Assembly: GCF_000725625.1 (NCBI RefSeq)
Contig: NZ_JOHS01000001.1
Span: 248,001 to 312,000, forward strand
Direction: 5' to 3'
Source of the DNA: Streptomyces sp. NRRL F-6676
GTDB taxonomy: Bacteria > Actinomycetota > Actinomycetes > Streptomycetales > Streptomycetaceae
DNA: 64,000 bases
Shown here: piece after piece, positions 29,728 through 38,254 of the stretch
Numbering within the stretch: position 1 is the stretch's first letter
Layout: each line of letters starts with the position of its first letter
Notes under the pieces: model-generated
Seen by the model: only the letters and a program-made list of their open reading frames with translations
The model's database searches: none
What the model was told of the DNA's origin: nothing
Program-made: the position numbers and the translations under genes

Positions 29728-30963
29728 ATGGCTCATCAGCGTCTGGCTGACCGGCCCGTCCGCCTTTCCGGTACCGAACGCCGCGTGCACCTTGCTTCCC
29801 TGGACGGGTTGCGGGGGCTGGCCGTGGTGGCTGTGCTGCTCTTCCACGCGGGGCGGTTGCGTGGTGGGTTTCTCGGTGTCGATCTGTTCTTCGTGCTGTC
29901 CGGCTTTCTGATCACCGGGCTTCTGATGGGTGAGATCACGCGGTACGGGCGGGTTCGGGTGGTCGCCTTCTGGGGGCGGCGGGCACGGCGGCTGCTGCCC
30001 GCGCTGGTCGTCATGGGTGTCGGCGGGCTGTTGCTGGTGCGGGCCTTCGGTACCCCCGCCCAGCTCGCGTTCGCGCTCGACGACGCGCCCTGGGCGGCGG
30101 CGCAGGCGGTGAACTGGCACTTCATCAGCGAGCGGGTCGGCTACTGGAAAGCCTCGGACACCCGGCTCTTCTCCCACCTGTGGAGCATCGCGGTGGAGTG
30201 GCAGTTCTATCTGGTCTGGCCGCTGCTGGTCGCGTGCGTCGGGCGTGGCCGTGCGGGGCAGTGGCGGGTGGCCGGGGTGGCCGTCACGGGCGCGCTCGTC
30301 TCCCTCGTCCTGATGGTCCGCCTGGGGCAGGCCGTGGACACCACACGCGCCTACGAGGGCACCGACACCCGGGCGTTCGCGCTGCTGCTCGGCGCCGCGG
30401 CCGCCACCCGGCCGGTGACGCGAGTGACCGCCCGCATCCCCGCGGCCGTCTCGGACGCGCTGTCCGCGCTGCTGCTCTGCGGGCTCGTGGCCGCCTGGGC
30501 GCTGACCGACGGACAGCACGCCCCCGGGCTGTTCCGGGGCGGGATGTTCCTGCACTCGCTCGGCGCGGCGCTGCTCGTCGCGCTGCTGGCCGGCAGGCCG
30601 CGGGGGCGCACCGGACGGGCGGTGGGCAGCGCGGTGCCGGTCCGGCTGGGGGAGCTCTCCTACAGCCTGTACCTGTGGCACTGGCCGGTGTATCTGCTGC
30701 TGCCCGCGAGCGTGCTCGGTTTCGACGGGTGGTCCCGGACCGTCGTACTGATCGGGCTGTCGCTGGTGGCGGCCGTCCTGTCCACACGCCTGGTGGAGGA
30801 TCCGGTACGGTTCCGGGCGCGCTGGGCCACCGGACGCCGGGGCACGGCGGCGCTCGTCGTCGCGGCCGTCGTCGCGGTGGGGGTGTGGGCGGTGATCCCG
30901 CGGCCCCACCCGGGCGCCGGGACGGTGGACGTGGACCGGCTCGACCGGCTGCTGGCACCGTAG
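29728..30963 (+). CDS. Acyltransferase 3 family membrane protein (OafA/YrhL-like)
   Basis: This 411-residue protein has about ten or eleven transmembrane helices and the acyltransferase-3 hallmarks. 'SLDGLRGLAVVAVLLFHAG' contains the conserved Arg and catalytic His of helix 1. 'GGFLGVDLFFVLSGFLIT' follows, then 'FWGRRARRLLPAL' (R-x10-H-type region), 'SHLWSIAVEWQFYL' and 'GELSYSLYLWHWP'. It carries acyl groups across the membrane and places them on glycans. The N-terminal only form (no fused SGNH domain) fits the separate SGNH lipoprotein upstream. ATG 29728 has AAGGA seven bases upstream. The substrate, such as wall polymer or exported glycolipid, is unknown. Confidence 0.9.
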   Translation: MAHQRLADRPVRLSGTERRVHLASLDGLRGLAVVAVLLFHAGRLRGGFLGVDLFFVLSGFLITGLLMGEITRYGRVRVVAFWGRRARRLLPALVVMGVGGLLLVRAFGTPAQLAFALDDAPWAAAQAVNWHFISERVGYWKASDTRLFSHLWSIAVEWQFYLVWPLLVACVGRGRAGQWRVAGVAVTGALVSLVLMVRLGQAVDTTRAYEGTDTRAFALLLGAAAATRPVTRVTARIPAAVSDALSALLLCGLVAAWALTDGQHAPGLFRGGMFLHSLGAALLVALLAGRPRGRTGRAVGSAVPVRLGELSYSLYLWHWPVYLLLPASVLGFDGWSRTVVLIGLSLVAAVLSTRLVEDPVRFRARWATGRRGTAALVVAAVVAVGVWAVIPRPHPGAGTVDVDRLDRLLAP

Positions 30964-30974
30964 GGACGTGCGGG

Positions 30975-31022
30975 GTGCGCGGAGACACGGGTGCGCGGAG
31001 ACATGGATGCGCGGAGACACGG
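30975..31022. repeat. Three tandem 16-base repeats
   Basis: The unit GTGCGCGGAGACACGG occurs three times head to tail (30975-30990, 30991-31006, 31007-31022). Copy two differs at one base and copy three at its first base. A fourth partial copy starts at 31023. It sits in the gap before the lipoprotein gene; no function is evident. Confidence 0.85.
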
Positions 31023-31042
31023 GTGCGGAGGGAGGCGGGCGG

Positions 31043-31594
31043 ATGCGGAGAGGGCGAACTCTCGCGGGTCTGCTCCTCGCGGCTGCCCTGCTCGCCGGGT
31101 CCGGGTGCGGTGTCACGGACACCGGTCCGACCGCCGCCGGCGCGCCGGCCCGGGGCCGGCGGACCACGGACGGCAACGGGCTGCTCCGGGTCTACTTCCT
31201 CACCCCGCACGGCAGTTGGCCCGTCGCCCGCCCGGCGCCGGACGGGGCCGGGCCCCAGACAGCGCTCGACGCCCTGCTGGACGGTCCCACGCACGCGGAA
31301 CGCGCGCGCGGACTCGTCACCGCCGTGCCCGCCGGTGCCCACGTGGTGCGCGCGCGGGCCTCGGCGGGGACCGTCGACCTGTATCTGCCGTGGGTGGTGG
31401 CGGAACTGGACCGGACGGCGGTCAACCAGCTGGTGTGCACGGCCGCCGCCGCGCCGGGCGTACCCGGCGGCGGGAGACCGGCCGACGTGGCCGTCCGCGT
31501 CCACGAGTCGGGCATCTCCGGCAGCCCGTGGTCCGTCCGGTGCGACGAGAACGGCGCCGCCGCCCCCGTCGGGACGGCGGACCCGGACCGCTGA
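31043..31594 (+). CDS. GerMN-domain lipoprotein (first of a pair)
   Basis: This 183-residue protein has a lipoprotein signal with the Cys near residue 22 ('LLAGSGCGVTDTGP') and a GerMN-like domain: 'LLRVYFLTPHGSWPVAR', 'ALDALLDGPTHAERARGL', 'VDLYLPWVVAELD' and 'VNQLVCTAAAAPG'. It is anchored outside the membrane and may modulate the sensor kinase encoded two genes downstream, as CseA does for CseC in S. coelicolor. ATG 31043 has GGAGG about eight bases upstream; an in-frame opening to 30968 runs into tandem repeats and is unlikely. It is clearly paralogous to the lipoprotein at 33819. Confidence 0.82.
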   Translation: MRRGRTLAGLLLAAALLAGSGCGVTDTGPTAAGAPARGRRTTDGNGLLRVYFLTPHGSWPVARPAPDGAGPQTALDALLDGPTHAERARGLVTAVPAGAHVVRARASAGTVDLYLPWVVAELDRTAVNQLVCTAAAAPGVPGGGRPADVAVRVHESGISGSPWSVRCDENGAAAPVGTADPDR

Positions 31595-31661
31595 CGCCCG
31601 CCGCCCCCGGGCCCCGTGGCGACATGAAGACACCGCAGACGAAACGGAGATGCGCGCTCCC

Positions 31662-32353
31662 ATGACACGAGTCCTGCTGATCGAGGACGATCCCGCCGTC
31701 CGTCGCGGTGTCACCCTGGGCCTGCGCCGGCGCGGCCACGAGACCGAGGCGGTCGGCACCGGCGAGGAGGGCCTTGAGGCGCTGGTCGACTGCCCTCCCG
31801 ACCTCGTCCTGCTCGACCTGATGCTGCCCGGCATGAGCGGCCTGGAGGTGTGCCGGCGCATCCGCGAGACCAGCCAGGTGCCCCTCGTCATCCTCTCCGC
31901 GCGCGGCGACGACATCGACGTGGTCGTGGGCCTGGAGGCCGGCGCCGACGACTACATCGTCAAGCCCTCCAGCGACGGGGTCATCGAGGCCCGCATGCGC
32001 GCGGTGCTGCGCCGCCTCGCCCCGTCCCAGCCCGGCCCCCGGCGGGCGGCGAGCGCACCACGTACGGGGACCTGGAGATCGACCGGGTCGCCCTGCGGGT
32101 GCGCAAGCGGGGTGCGGACGTGCTGCTCGCGCCCTCCGAGCTCAAGCTGCTGCTGTTCCTGTCGGCCTCCCCGGACCAGACCTTCAGCCGTCAGCAACTG
32201 CTGGAGAAGGTGTGGGAGCACAGTTACTACGGCGACGCACGGCTGGTGGACGCGTGTGTGATGCGGGTGCGGTCCAAGACCGAGGACGACCCCCGCCATC
32301 CCCGCTACCTCCAGACCGTGCGCGGCTTCGGCTACCGGTTCGGCCCGCTGTGA
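31662..32353 (+). pseudogene. OmpR-family response regulator, frameshifted
   Basis: The receiver domain reads in one frame from ATG 31662: 'LLIEDDPAVRRG', phospho-acceptor 'LVLLDLMLPGMSG', and 'DDYIVKPSSD'. The winged-helix DNA-binding domain reads in another frame from about 32050 to 32353: 'YGDLEIDRVALRVRKRG', 'APSELKLLLFL', 'RVRSKTEDD', 'TVRGFGYRFGPL'. The frames differ as if one base were missing between about 32020 and 32055, in the run GGCCCCCGGCGGGCGG. One extra G there restores a continuous 230-residue protein. This may be a real inactivating deletion or an assembly error in a GC homopolymer. The stop overlaps the kinase start (GTGA), so the arrangement is otherwise that of an intact operon. 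Confidence 0.85.
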
Positions 32354-33822
32354 GACGCCGTCCGGCCGTGCCGGGCGGGCGGGCCGTGCGGCGCCGCCGC
32401 CTCCCGGCCGGGCTGCGCACCCGGCTCGTCGTCACCTTCGTCCTGGTCTCCGCGCTCAGCGCGCTGACCACCGCCGCGCTCACCTTCCAGCAGGCGCGCA
32501 CCGCGATCCTCCAGCGCGCCCAGGACAACGCCGTGCGCGAGCTGCGCGCCCAGGTCGACTCCCTCGCCCCGGACCTGCCCGCCCGGCCCGCCGCGGCCGA
32601 CCTGCGCACCCTGACCCTGCAACTCGACCGCGCGGGCGGCGCGCGCGACTGGCGGGTCGCCGCCGCCTACCGGGACGGCGCCCTCGTCACCGCCCGGCGG
32701 CCCGCTCCCGCCCTTCCCGCGGGCCTGACGGACCGTGCCGCCCGCGCCACCACCGCCCTCGTGCAGCGCTACCACCGACGGGGCGAACCCCGGCTCGCCG
32801 TCGCCCTGCCCGTCACCGTCGCGGGCCACCCCGCGCGCTCCTCCGGGCTCGTCGTCTACGCCACCTTCTCCCTGACCGCCCAGGAGCAGGACGTCGGTTC
32901 ACTGGTCCGCGCGGCCCGCGCCGGGGCGCTGCCCGTCGTCCTCGCCTCGCTGATCCCCGCACTGCTGGCCGCCCGCCGGGTGCTGCGCCCGGTACGGCGG
33001 CTGCGGTCGGCCGCCGAGTCCATGGCCACCGGTGACCTCGACACCCGTATCCGGGTCACCGGGCACGACGAACTCGCCGACCTGGGCGGCGCGTTCAACA
33101 CCATGGCCGCCACCCTCCAGGCGGACGCCGCCACCCTGCGCTCCATGGAGGCGAAGGCCCGCCGGTTCGCCGCCGACGTCTCCCACGAACTGCGCACCCC
33201 GCTCGCCGCGATGACCGCCGTCACGGGACTCCTCGACGGCGACGCCGCCCTGGGCCACCTCGGCCCCGAGACCTCCGAGGCCCTCACCCTCGTCGCCGAC
33301 GAGACCCGCAAACTCGCACACCTGGTGGAGGACCTGATGGAGATCTCACGGTTCGACGCCGGGGCCGCCCGGCTCGACCTCGACGAGATCGACGTCGGTG
33401 AACTCCTGCGCAAGACACTGACGTTGCGCCACTGGCAGGACCGGGTGGCGGTCGACGCGCCCGAGGGTCTGCGCGCCCGCCTCGACCCGCGCCGCATCGA
33501 CGTCGTCCTCGCCAACCTCACCGGCAACGCCCTGCGCCACGGCGGGCCGAAGGCGGTCGTGCGCATCCGGGCCCGCGCCGACTCCGCCCGTCTCGTCCTC
33601 ACCGTGCACGACGGCGGACCCGGCATCCCCGGGGAACTGCTTCCGCACGTCTTCGACCGCTTCACCAAGGGCGACACCGCCCGCACCCGCAGCGAGGGCA
33701 GCGGCCTCGGCCTGGCCATCGCCGCCGAGAACGCCCGGCTGCACGGCGGCACCCTCACCGCCGCCAACGCCCCGGAGGGAGGAGCGGTGTTCACCCTCAC
33801 CCTGCCGCGCGACCCCGGATGA
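32350..33822 (+). CDS. Sensor histidine kinase, HAMP/HisKA type
   Basis: This 490-residue kinase has a first transmembrane helix (about 20-42, 'LVVTFVLVSALSALTTAAL'), an extracellular domain of about 140 residues, a second helix ('LPVVLASLIPALLAA'), a HAMP linker ('ATGDLDTRIRVTGHDELADL') and the H-box 'FAADVSHELRTPLAAM'. The ATPase domain has N-box 'LTGNALRHGG', 'DGGPGIPGE' and 'GSGLGLAIAAENA'. GTG 32350 overlaps the response-regulator stop. It should phosphorylate the OmpR-type regulator upstream, which is frameshifted here, so signalling may be broken. The flanking lipoproteins probably touch its extracellular domain, as in the Cse envelope-stress system. Confidence 0.92.
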   Translation: MRRRPAVPGGRAVRRRRLPAGLRTRLVVTFVLVSALSALTTAALTFQQARTAILQRAQDNAVRELRAQVDSLAPDLPARPAAADLRTLTLQLDRAGGARDWRVAAAYRDGALVTARRPAPALPAGLTDRAARATTALVQRYHRRGEPRLAVALPVTVAGHPARSSGLVVYATFSLTAQEQDVGSLVRAARAGALPVVLASLIPALLAARRVLRPVRRLRSAAESMATGDLDTRIRVTGHDELADLGGAFNTMAATLQADAATLRSMEAKARRFAADVSHELRTPLAAMTAVTGLLDGDAALGHLGPETSEALTLVADETRKLAHLVEDLMEISRFDAGAARLDLDEIDVGELLRKTLTLRHWQDRVAVDAPEGLRARLDPRRIDVVLANLTGNALRHGGPKAVVRIRARADSARLVLTVHDGGPGIPGELLPHVFDRFTKGDTARTRSEGSGLGLAIAAENARLHGGTLTAANAPEGGAVFTLTLPRDPG

Positions 33823-34319
33823 GACGGCCGTACCGCGCACTCGCGCCGGCCCTGCTGCTGGCGCTGACCGGCTGCGGTGTCACCGACACCGCGCCCGGAC
33901 CGGCCGGCTCCCCGGCCGCCGGACTGCCCGGCCGCACCTCCGGGACCACGGCCGCCGTGCACGTCTACTTCTACTCCGCCCAGGGCCTCGAACGCGTCTC
34001 CCGCCTCTACCGCGGCCCCGACCCGCTCGGCGCCGCCCTGCGCCATCTCGTCCAGGGTCCCGACCCCGCCGAACGCGCCCGCGGCCTCGTCAGCTACGCA
34101 CCCGGCCAGGCGCCCACCCCCGTCGGCGCCGCGGACGGGCCGGGCACCGTACGGCTCCACGCGCCCCGGGGCTGGGAGTCCCGCAGCGCCCTGCGCCAAC
34201 TGGTGTGCACGGCCGCCGACGCGGTGGCCCCGGCCGGCGGGACGGGCCTCGGGAACGTACGGGTGACGGTGGAACGGACGGCGACCGGGGACACCGTCAC
34301 CCAGGTGTGCCTGCCATAG
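33819..34319 (+). CDS. GerMN-domain lipoprotein (second of a pair)
   Basis: This 166-residue lipoprotein has its Cys at residue 19 ('LLALTGCGVTDTAP'). The GerMN-like region contains 'VHVYFYSAQGLERVSR', 'ALRHLVQGPDPAERARGL', 'VRLHAP' and 'LRQLVCTAADAV'. The shared 'CGVTDT' start, 'ERARGLV' and 'QLVCTAA' elements show that it arose by duplication with the gene at 31043. The ATG overlaps the kinase stop (ATGA), so it is translated with the kinase. The pair bracket the two-component system and may act as opposing or redundant envelope sensors; that role is inferred. Confidence 0.84.
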   Translation: MRRPYRALAPALLLALTGCGVTDTAPGPAGSPAAGLPGRTSGTTAAVHVYFYSAQGLERVSRLYRGPDPLGAALRHLVQGPDPAERARGLVSYAPGQAPTPVGAADGPGTVRLHAPRGWESRSALRQLVCTAADAVAPAGGTGLGNVRVTVERTATGDTVTQVCLP

Positions 34320-34337
34320 GCCCCACCGCGCCGCCGG

Positions 34338-35174
34338 TCAGCGCGACCGTGGCCCGTAAGTGCCCGCCGCCCGGAACGCCTCGTCGAGGGGGGCGAGCAG
34401 CGCGGCGAGGCGGCGGGCGCCCGCGTCGCCGACCGGGGCCCACAGCGGGGCGCAGTGCGCGTCGGTCTCGGCCTCGATCCGCTCGCGCGCCGCCGTTCCG
34501 GCCTCGGTCACCGTGCCGTCGGGGGTGAGCCAGCCGCGGGCGGCGAGCCGGGCCGTCGCCGCGGCCCACTCCTCGTCGTCCCAGCGGCGGGTCGCCCGCG
34601 CGAGCGCCGTCGGCAGGCGGCCCGTGGCGGTCTGGAGGACCGTGCAGTCGCACGGGCCGAGGCGGTTGTCGGCGAGAACGACGAGATGGGCGTCGCCGCG
34701 CCATTCGCGCACCACCGTGAGCTGCTGCCAGAGCGCGACGAGCGGATCGTCCGGCAGCGCCACCGCCGCGTTGGCGGCGGCCAGCACCTTGCCGGAGTGG
34801 TCGGCCGCGGCGACGACCGGGTCGATCAGCGCCCGCGCCTTTGCGACCTGCTCGTCCGACAGCGGCACACCGACGCGCCGCAGCGCGCGCCCGACGGCCG
34901 TGAAGCGGGCCTCCTGCCACCGCTCCGGGGGTGCGACGTCCCAGACCCCGGTCATGGTCCGCACCGCCCGCGGGCTGAAGTTGTAGAAGGCGGCGTACGT
35001 CACCTGCCACGGGACGGCGCCCAGCGGGGCCGAGCGGAACGCGAAGTACGCGGGGCCGCGCTCGCTCACGCCGAGGGCGGCGGCCTCCTCGGCGGTCTCG
35101 GGGACGAAGTAGACGAAGGTGTGGGCGGCGCTGACGGCAGCGCTCACCTCACGTACTGCACTGGTGTCACGCAC
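34338..35174 (-). CDS. SCO6745-like conserved protein
   Basis: This 278-residue protein belongs to an actinobacterial family of unknown biochemical role, which I recognise from 'AHTFVYFVPETAEEAAALG', 'YFAFRSAPLGAVPWQVTYAAFYNFSP' and 'HLVVLADNRLGPCDC'. The second half ends with a short winged-helix-like segment ('ARGWLTPDGTVTEAGTAARERIE'). No signal peptide or membrane helix is seen. GTG 35174 overlaps the stop of the GntR regulator by eight bases, so they form an operon and the regulator may control it. Its function should be left open. Confidence 0.7.
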   Translation of the reverse strand: MRDTSAVREVSAAVSAAHTFVYFVPETAEEAAALGVSERGPAYFAFRSAPLGAVPWQVTYAAFYNFSPRAVRTMTGVWDVAPPERWQEARFTAVGRALRRVGVPLSDEQVAKARALIDPVVAAADHSGKVLAAANAAVALPDDPLVALWQQLTVVREWRGDAHLVVLADNRLGPCDCTVLQTATGRLPTALARATRRWDDEEWAAATARLAARGWLTPDGTVTEAGTAARERIEAETDAHCAPLWAPVGDAGARRLAALLAPLDEAFRAAGTYGPRSR

Positions 35175-35886
35175 GGCGGTCGTCCTCCTCGCGGGCCGGT
35201 GAACCGTCGTCCGGGGCGAGGGCGGCGGCAGTCAGGGTCAGATGGCGGTCGAGGACGGCGGCGGCCCGGTCGGCGTCCCGGGCCAGCGCCGCCTCCTCCA
35301 GCAGGGCGTGCTCGCGGACGTGGTCGCGGCCGGGCGTGCGGTGCCCGGCCCAGCGGCGCATCAGCTCGCTCGCCGTCCACAGCCGGTCGAACGTGTCCAG
35401 CAGGACCGGGTTGCCGCAGCCGTCCAGCAGGGTGCGGTGGAAGAGGCGGTGCGCCTCGGCCCAGTCGGCGCTGTAGAACTCGCCCTCCCCGGGCACGAAC
35501 GCGGGCGTGCGCGCCAGCCGGTGGTGGGCCGCGCGTACCCGCGCCTCCCAGTCGACGTCACCACGCGCGACGGCCATGCGCAGCAGCACCGGCTCGATGG
35601 TCCGCCGGGCCTCGCCGATCTCCTGCCAGCGCCGGTCGGAGAAGGCGGGCACCGCGAAGCCGCGGTTGGGCAGCCGGTCGGCGAGCCCGTCCCCGACCAC
35701 CCGGACCAGCGCCTCGCGCACCACCGCCAGGCTGACCTCGTACGTTCCCGCCAGCTCCTGCGGTTTCAGGGCCTGCCCGGGCGTGTAGTCGCCGCGCAGG
35801 ATCGCGTCGCGCAGGCGGGCGTACACCTGCTCGGAAAGCATGCGCTTCCCCGTGGGGGCCGGTGGGCCGGCCGTCGTTCCAGTCAT
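35167..35886 (-). CDS. GntR-family regulator, FadR subfamily
   Basis: This 239-residue factor has a winged helix (about 16-82: 'LSEQVYARLRDAILRGDY', 'ELAGTYEVSLAVVREALVR', 'RGFAVPAF') and an FCD ligand domain with the metal-type His in 'AHRLFHRTLL' and 'REHALLEEA'. ATG 35886 starts it. It is divergent from the PEBP gene, and a perfect 12-base palindrome lies 26 bases upstream of its start. It likely represses itself and perhaps the divergent gene. The ligand is unknown. Confidence 0.88.
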   Translation of the reverse strand: MTGTTAGPPAPTGKRMLSEQVYARLRDAILRGDYTPGQALKPQELAGTYEVSLAVVREALVRVVGDGLADRLPNRGFAVPAFSDRRWQEIGEARRTIEPVLLRMAVARGDVDWEARVRAAHHRLARTPAFVPGEGEFYSADWAEAHRLFHRTLLDGCGNPVLLDTFDRLWTASELMRRWAGHRTPGRDHVREHALLEEAALARDADRAAAVLDRHLTLTAAALAPDDGSPAREEDDRRA

Positions 35887-35911
35887 GCGCTCATCATAGA
35901 CGATCGCGCTG

Positions 35912-35923
35912 ATAATCGATTAT
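35912..35923. promoter_or_regulatory. Palindrome in the GntR/PEBP promoter
   Basis: ATAATCGATTAT is a perfect 12-base palindrome in an unusually AT-rich spot between the divergent GntR and PEBP genes. It is the best candidate operator for the GntR protein, although it does not fit the TNGT-N3-ACNA consensus. Confidence 0.5.
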
Positions 35924-36015
35924 TGCTGTTATGGTCGATGACGTGGCCGACGCCGAACCGGCCCGCAGGGGCAGAACACTGCCCATTTCCTGAACTCTTG
36001 GAAGGAACGCACACG

Positions 36016-36558
36016 ATGACCGGCAACGATCCCTTCGCCCGCCTCCCCGAGGCGGCCTCCTTCACCGTCACCAGCACCACCGTCGCCGACGGCGCCGCCT
36101 GGCCGATCGAGCAGTTCTCCGGCCTGTCCGGCGTCCCGGGCGGCAAGGACCTCTCCCCGCAGCTGTCCTGGAGCGGCGCGCCCGAGGGCACCCGCAGCTA
36201 CGCGGTGACGGTCTACGACCCCGACGCCCCGACCGGGTCCGGCTTCTGGCACTGGGCCGTCGCCGACATCCCGGCCTCCGTGACCGCACTGCCGGAAGGC
36301 GCGGGCGACGACACCGGCTCGGGGCTGCCCGAGGGCGCCTACCAGCTGCCGGGCGACTCCCGCGCGGCCCGCTTCATCGGCGCGGCCCCGCCGGCCGGGC
36401 ACGGCCCGCACCGTTACTTCGTGGTGGTGCACGCGCTCGACGTGGCGTCGATCGGAGTCCCGGCCGACGCCACCCCGGCCGTCCTCGGCTTCACCATGGC
36501 CGGTCACATCCTGGGCCGCGCGGTCCTGACCGCCACCGCCGAGACGCCCGCCGCCTGA
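36016..36558 (+). CDS. YbhB/YbcL-family PEBP protein
   Basis: This 180-residue cytoplasmic protein has the phosphatidylethanolamine-binding fold. The ligand-pocket motifs are 'LSPQLSWSGAPEGTRSYAVT', 'DPDAPTGSGFWHWAVADIP' and 'GPHRYFVVVHALD'. Bacterial members have no settled function; some act as small-molecule or kinase-inhibitor-like proteins. The ATG has GGAAGGA nine bases upstream. It is divergent from the GntR regulator and probably shares its operator region. Confidence 0.92.
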   Translation: MTGNDPFARLPEAASFTVTSTTVADGAAWPIEQFSGLSGVPGGKDLSPQLSWSGAPEGTRSYAVTVYDPDAPTGSGFWHWAVADIPASVTALPEGAGDDTGSGLPEGAYQLPGDSRAARFIGAAPPAGHGPHRYFVVVHALDVASIGVPADATPAVLGFTMAGHILGRAVLTATAETPAA

Positions 36559-36570
36559 CCTTCCCGACGG

Positions 36571-36642
36571 CGAACGGCCGCGAGCGGCGCACCCGTGGAG
36601 ACGGTTGAAGTCCCCACCCGGTGCGCCACTCGCGGCCGTTCG
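36571..36642. terminator. Long bidirectional hairpin terminator
   Basis: CGAACGGCCGCGAG (36571-36584) pairs perfectly with CTCGCGGCCGTTCG (36629-36642), and GGCGCACC pairs with GGTGCGCC inside. It lies between the convergent PEBP and symporter genes. Confidence 0.8.
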
Positions 36643-36646
36643 TCCC

Positions 36647-38170
36647 TCAGGCCTGCTCCACCACCGGCTGCTGCGCGGCGGCCGCGCCCGGCACCGGGTC
36701 CTCCGGGCCGCCGGAGACCGCGGCGACGACGGCGTCCGCCTCGGCGTTCGGCTCCGGCAGGACCAGGCCGAGCACCATGTAGACGACGAGCGAGGTGACC
36801 AGCGGGGTGACGACGACCGTGGTCTGCGAGGCCCCGTCGAGCCCGTACTTCACGAAGAAGTAGCCGCCGAGCCCGAGCGCCCAGGACGCGAGGGCCGCAC
36901 GCGGCCCGCAGCGGCGGAAGGCGGGCAGCAGCCCGAGCAGCATCGGGATGGAGATCGGGCCCATGACGGCCGCGACCATGCCCACGATGATGCCGAGGAC
37001 ACCGCCGAAGTGGTCGGCCTCGATGGCCACGATCATGGAGCCGGCGATGAAGACGACGGTGAACACCCGCCCCGCCAGCAGACCGCGCTCGCCGCTCGCG
37101 TTGCGGAAACTCGGGAAGAGGGCGGGCAGGATGTCCCGGGTGACCACCGCGGAGACGGCGTTGGCGTCGGAGGAGGCCATCGCCATGGTGTGCGAGAACA
37201 TGCCGGCCAGGGTCAGGCCCACCAGACCCATCGGCAGATAGGACTGCGCCATCAGCGCGTACGTCTGCTGCGGGTCCGCGATGTGCGGCATGAGCACCGG
37301 CGCGGCCACCGCGGGCAGCAGCAGGATCGCGGGCCAGACCAGGTAGAGCCCCGCCGACAGACCGGCCGAACGCCGGGCGGACTTGGGGGAGTCGGTGGCC
37401 ATGTACCGCTGGGCCAGGTTCCACATGCCGCCGTTGTACTCGAAGAGCTTGACGACGATGTACGCGGTGAGGAAGCCGGCCGTGTAGGGGCCGACGAGCG
37501 GGTCGGTGTGGTGGGCGGGCAGCCGGTGCCACAGGGTGCCGAGCCCGGAGATGCCGCCGAGCCGGTCGAGGACCACCCACATCATGGACAGCGCGGCCAC
37601 ACCCTGGATGATGAACTGGCCGAACTCGGTGAGGGCGTCCGCCCACAGTCCGCCGACCGTGCAGTACAGCAGGGTGATGACGCCGGTCAGCAGGATGCCG
37701 TTGGTCATGGACATACCGGTGAAGACCTTCAGCAGCACCGCCACCGAGGCCCACTTGGCGGCCACGTCGAACACCTTGAGCAGGGCACCGCTCCACGCCA
37801 GCGCCTGCTGGGTGGGCACGTTGTACCGGCGCTTGAGGTACTCCAGCGGAGAGGCCACCTTGAACCGCTTCTGAAGCCGGTTCCAGCGGGGTGCGAAGAG
37901 GAAGGCGCCGACGCCGGTGCCGAGCGCGAGCGGCAGGAACGCCCAGACGTAGACGGTGATGCCGTAGTTGTAGGCGACCGCGGCGTAGGCCACGAACACG
38001 GCGGCGCTGTAACCCGACATGTGGTGCGAGATGCCGGTCAGCCACCAGGGCATTCTGCCGCCGCCGGTGAAGTAGTCGGAGACGTCGCTGACGCGCCGGT
38101 GCGACCACACGCCGATGAGGAGCATCACCACGAAGTAGGCGCCGAGGGTGGTCCAGTCCAGCCAATGCAT
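36647..38170 (-). CDS. Sodium:solute symporter (SSS) family transporter
   Basis: This 507-residue permease has about 13 hydrophobic segments. It opens with 'TLGAYFVVMLLIGVWSHRRV', 'DYFTGGGRMPWWLTGIS' and 'MSGYSAAVFVAYA', which are SSS hallmarks; the Na+ site region 'SSDANAVSAVVTRD' is near 330. SSS proteins import sugars, sugar acids or carboxylates with sodium. The gene lies downstream of two glucarate-pathway-type enzymes on the same strand (84-base gap), so glucarate or a related aldarate is the likely cargo. ATG 38170 begins directly before helix 1. Confidence 0.9.
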   Translation of the reverse strand: MHWLDWTTLGAYFVVMLLIGVWSHRRVSDVSDYFTGGGRMPWWLTGISHHMSGYSAAVFVAYAAVAYNYGITVYVWAFLPLALGTGVGAFLFAPRWNRLQKRFKVASPLEYLKRRYNVPTQQALAWSGALLKVFDVAAKWASVAVLLKVFTGMSMTNGILLTGVITLLYCTVGGLWADALTEFGQFIIQGVAALSMMWVVLDRLGGISGLGTLWHRLPAHHTDPLVGPYTAGFLTAYIVVKLFEYNGGMWNLAQRYMATDSPKSARRSAGLSAGLYLVWPAILLLPAVAAPVLMPHIADPQQTYALMAQSYLPMGLVGLTLAGMFSHTMAMASSDANAVSAVVTRDILPALFPSFRNASGERGLLAGRVFTVVFIAGSMIVAIEADHFGGVLGIIVGMVAAVMGPISIPMLLGLLPAFRRCGPRAALASWALGLGGYFFVKYGLDGASQTTVVVTPLVTSLVVYMVLGLVLPEPNAEADAVVAAVSGGPEDPVPGAAAAQQPVVEQA

Positions 38171-38254
38171 AAGAGGACCTTCTTGTCGTGAGGGAGCGGG
38201 AGTCGGTCGAACTGCCGAAGGGGGGTGGGGCCTTGGGGCGGAGACCGCCCGGTG

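Noticed and set aside
30975..31022. CRISPR-like array
   Set aside because: The 16-base units are contiguous with no spacers and no cas genes are present.
32020..32055. Programmed -1 frameshifting in the response regulator
   Set aside because: No slippery heptamer with a downstream structure is evident and the family is never made this way; a base deletion or sequencing error is simpler.
31043..34319. Calling the operon cseABC
   Set aside because: No sigE gene is adjacent and there are two lipoproteins, so only a general likeness is supported.
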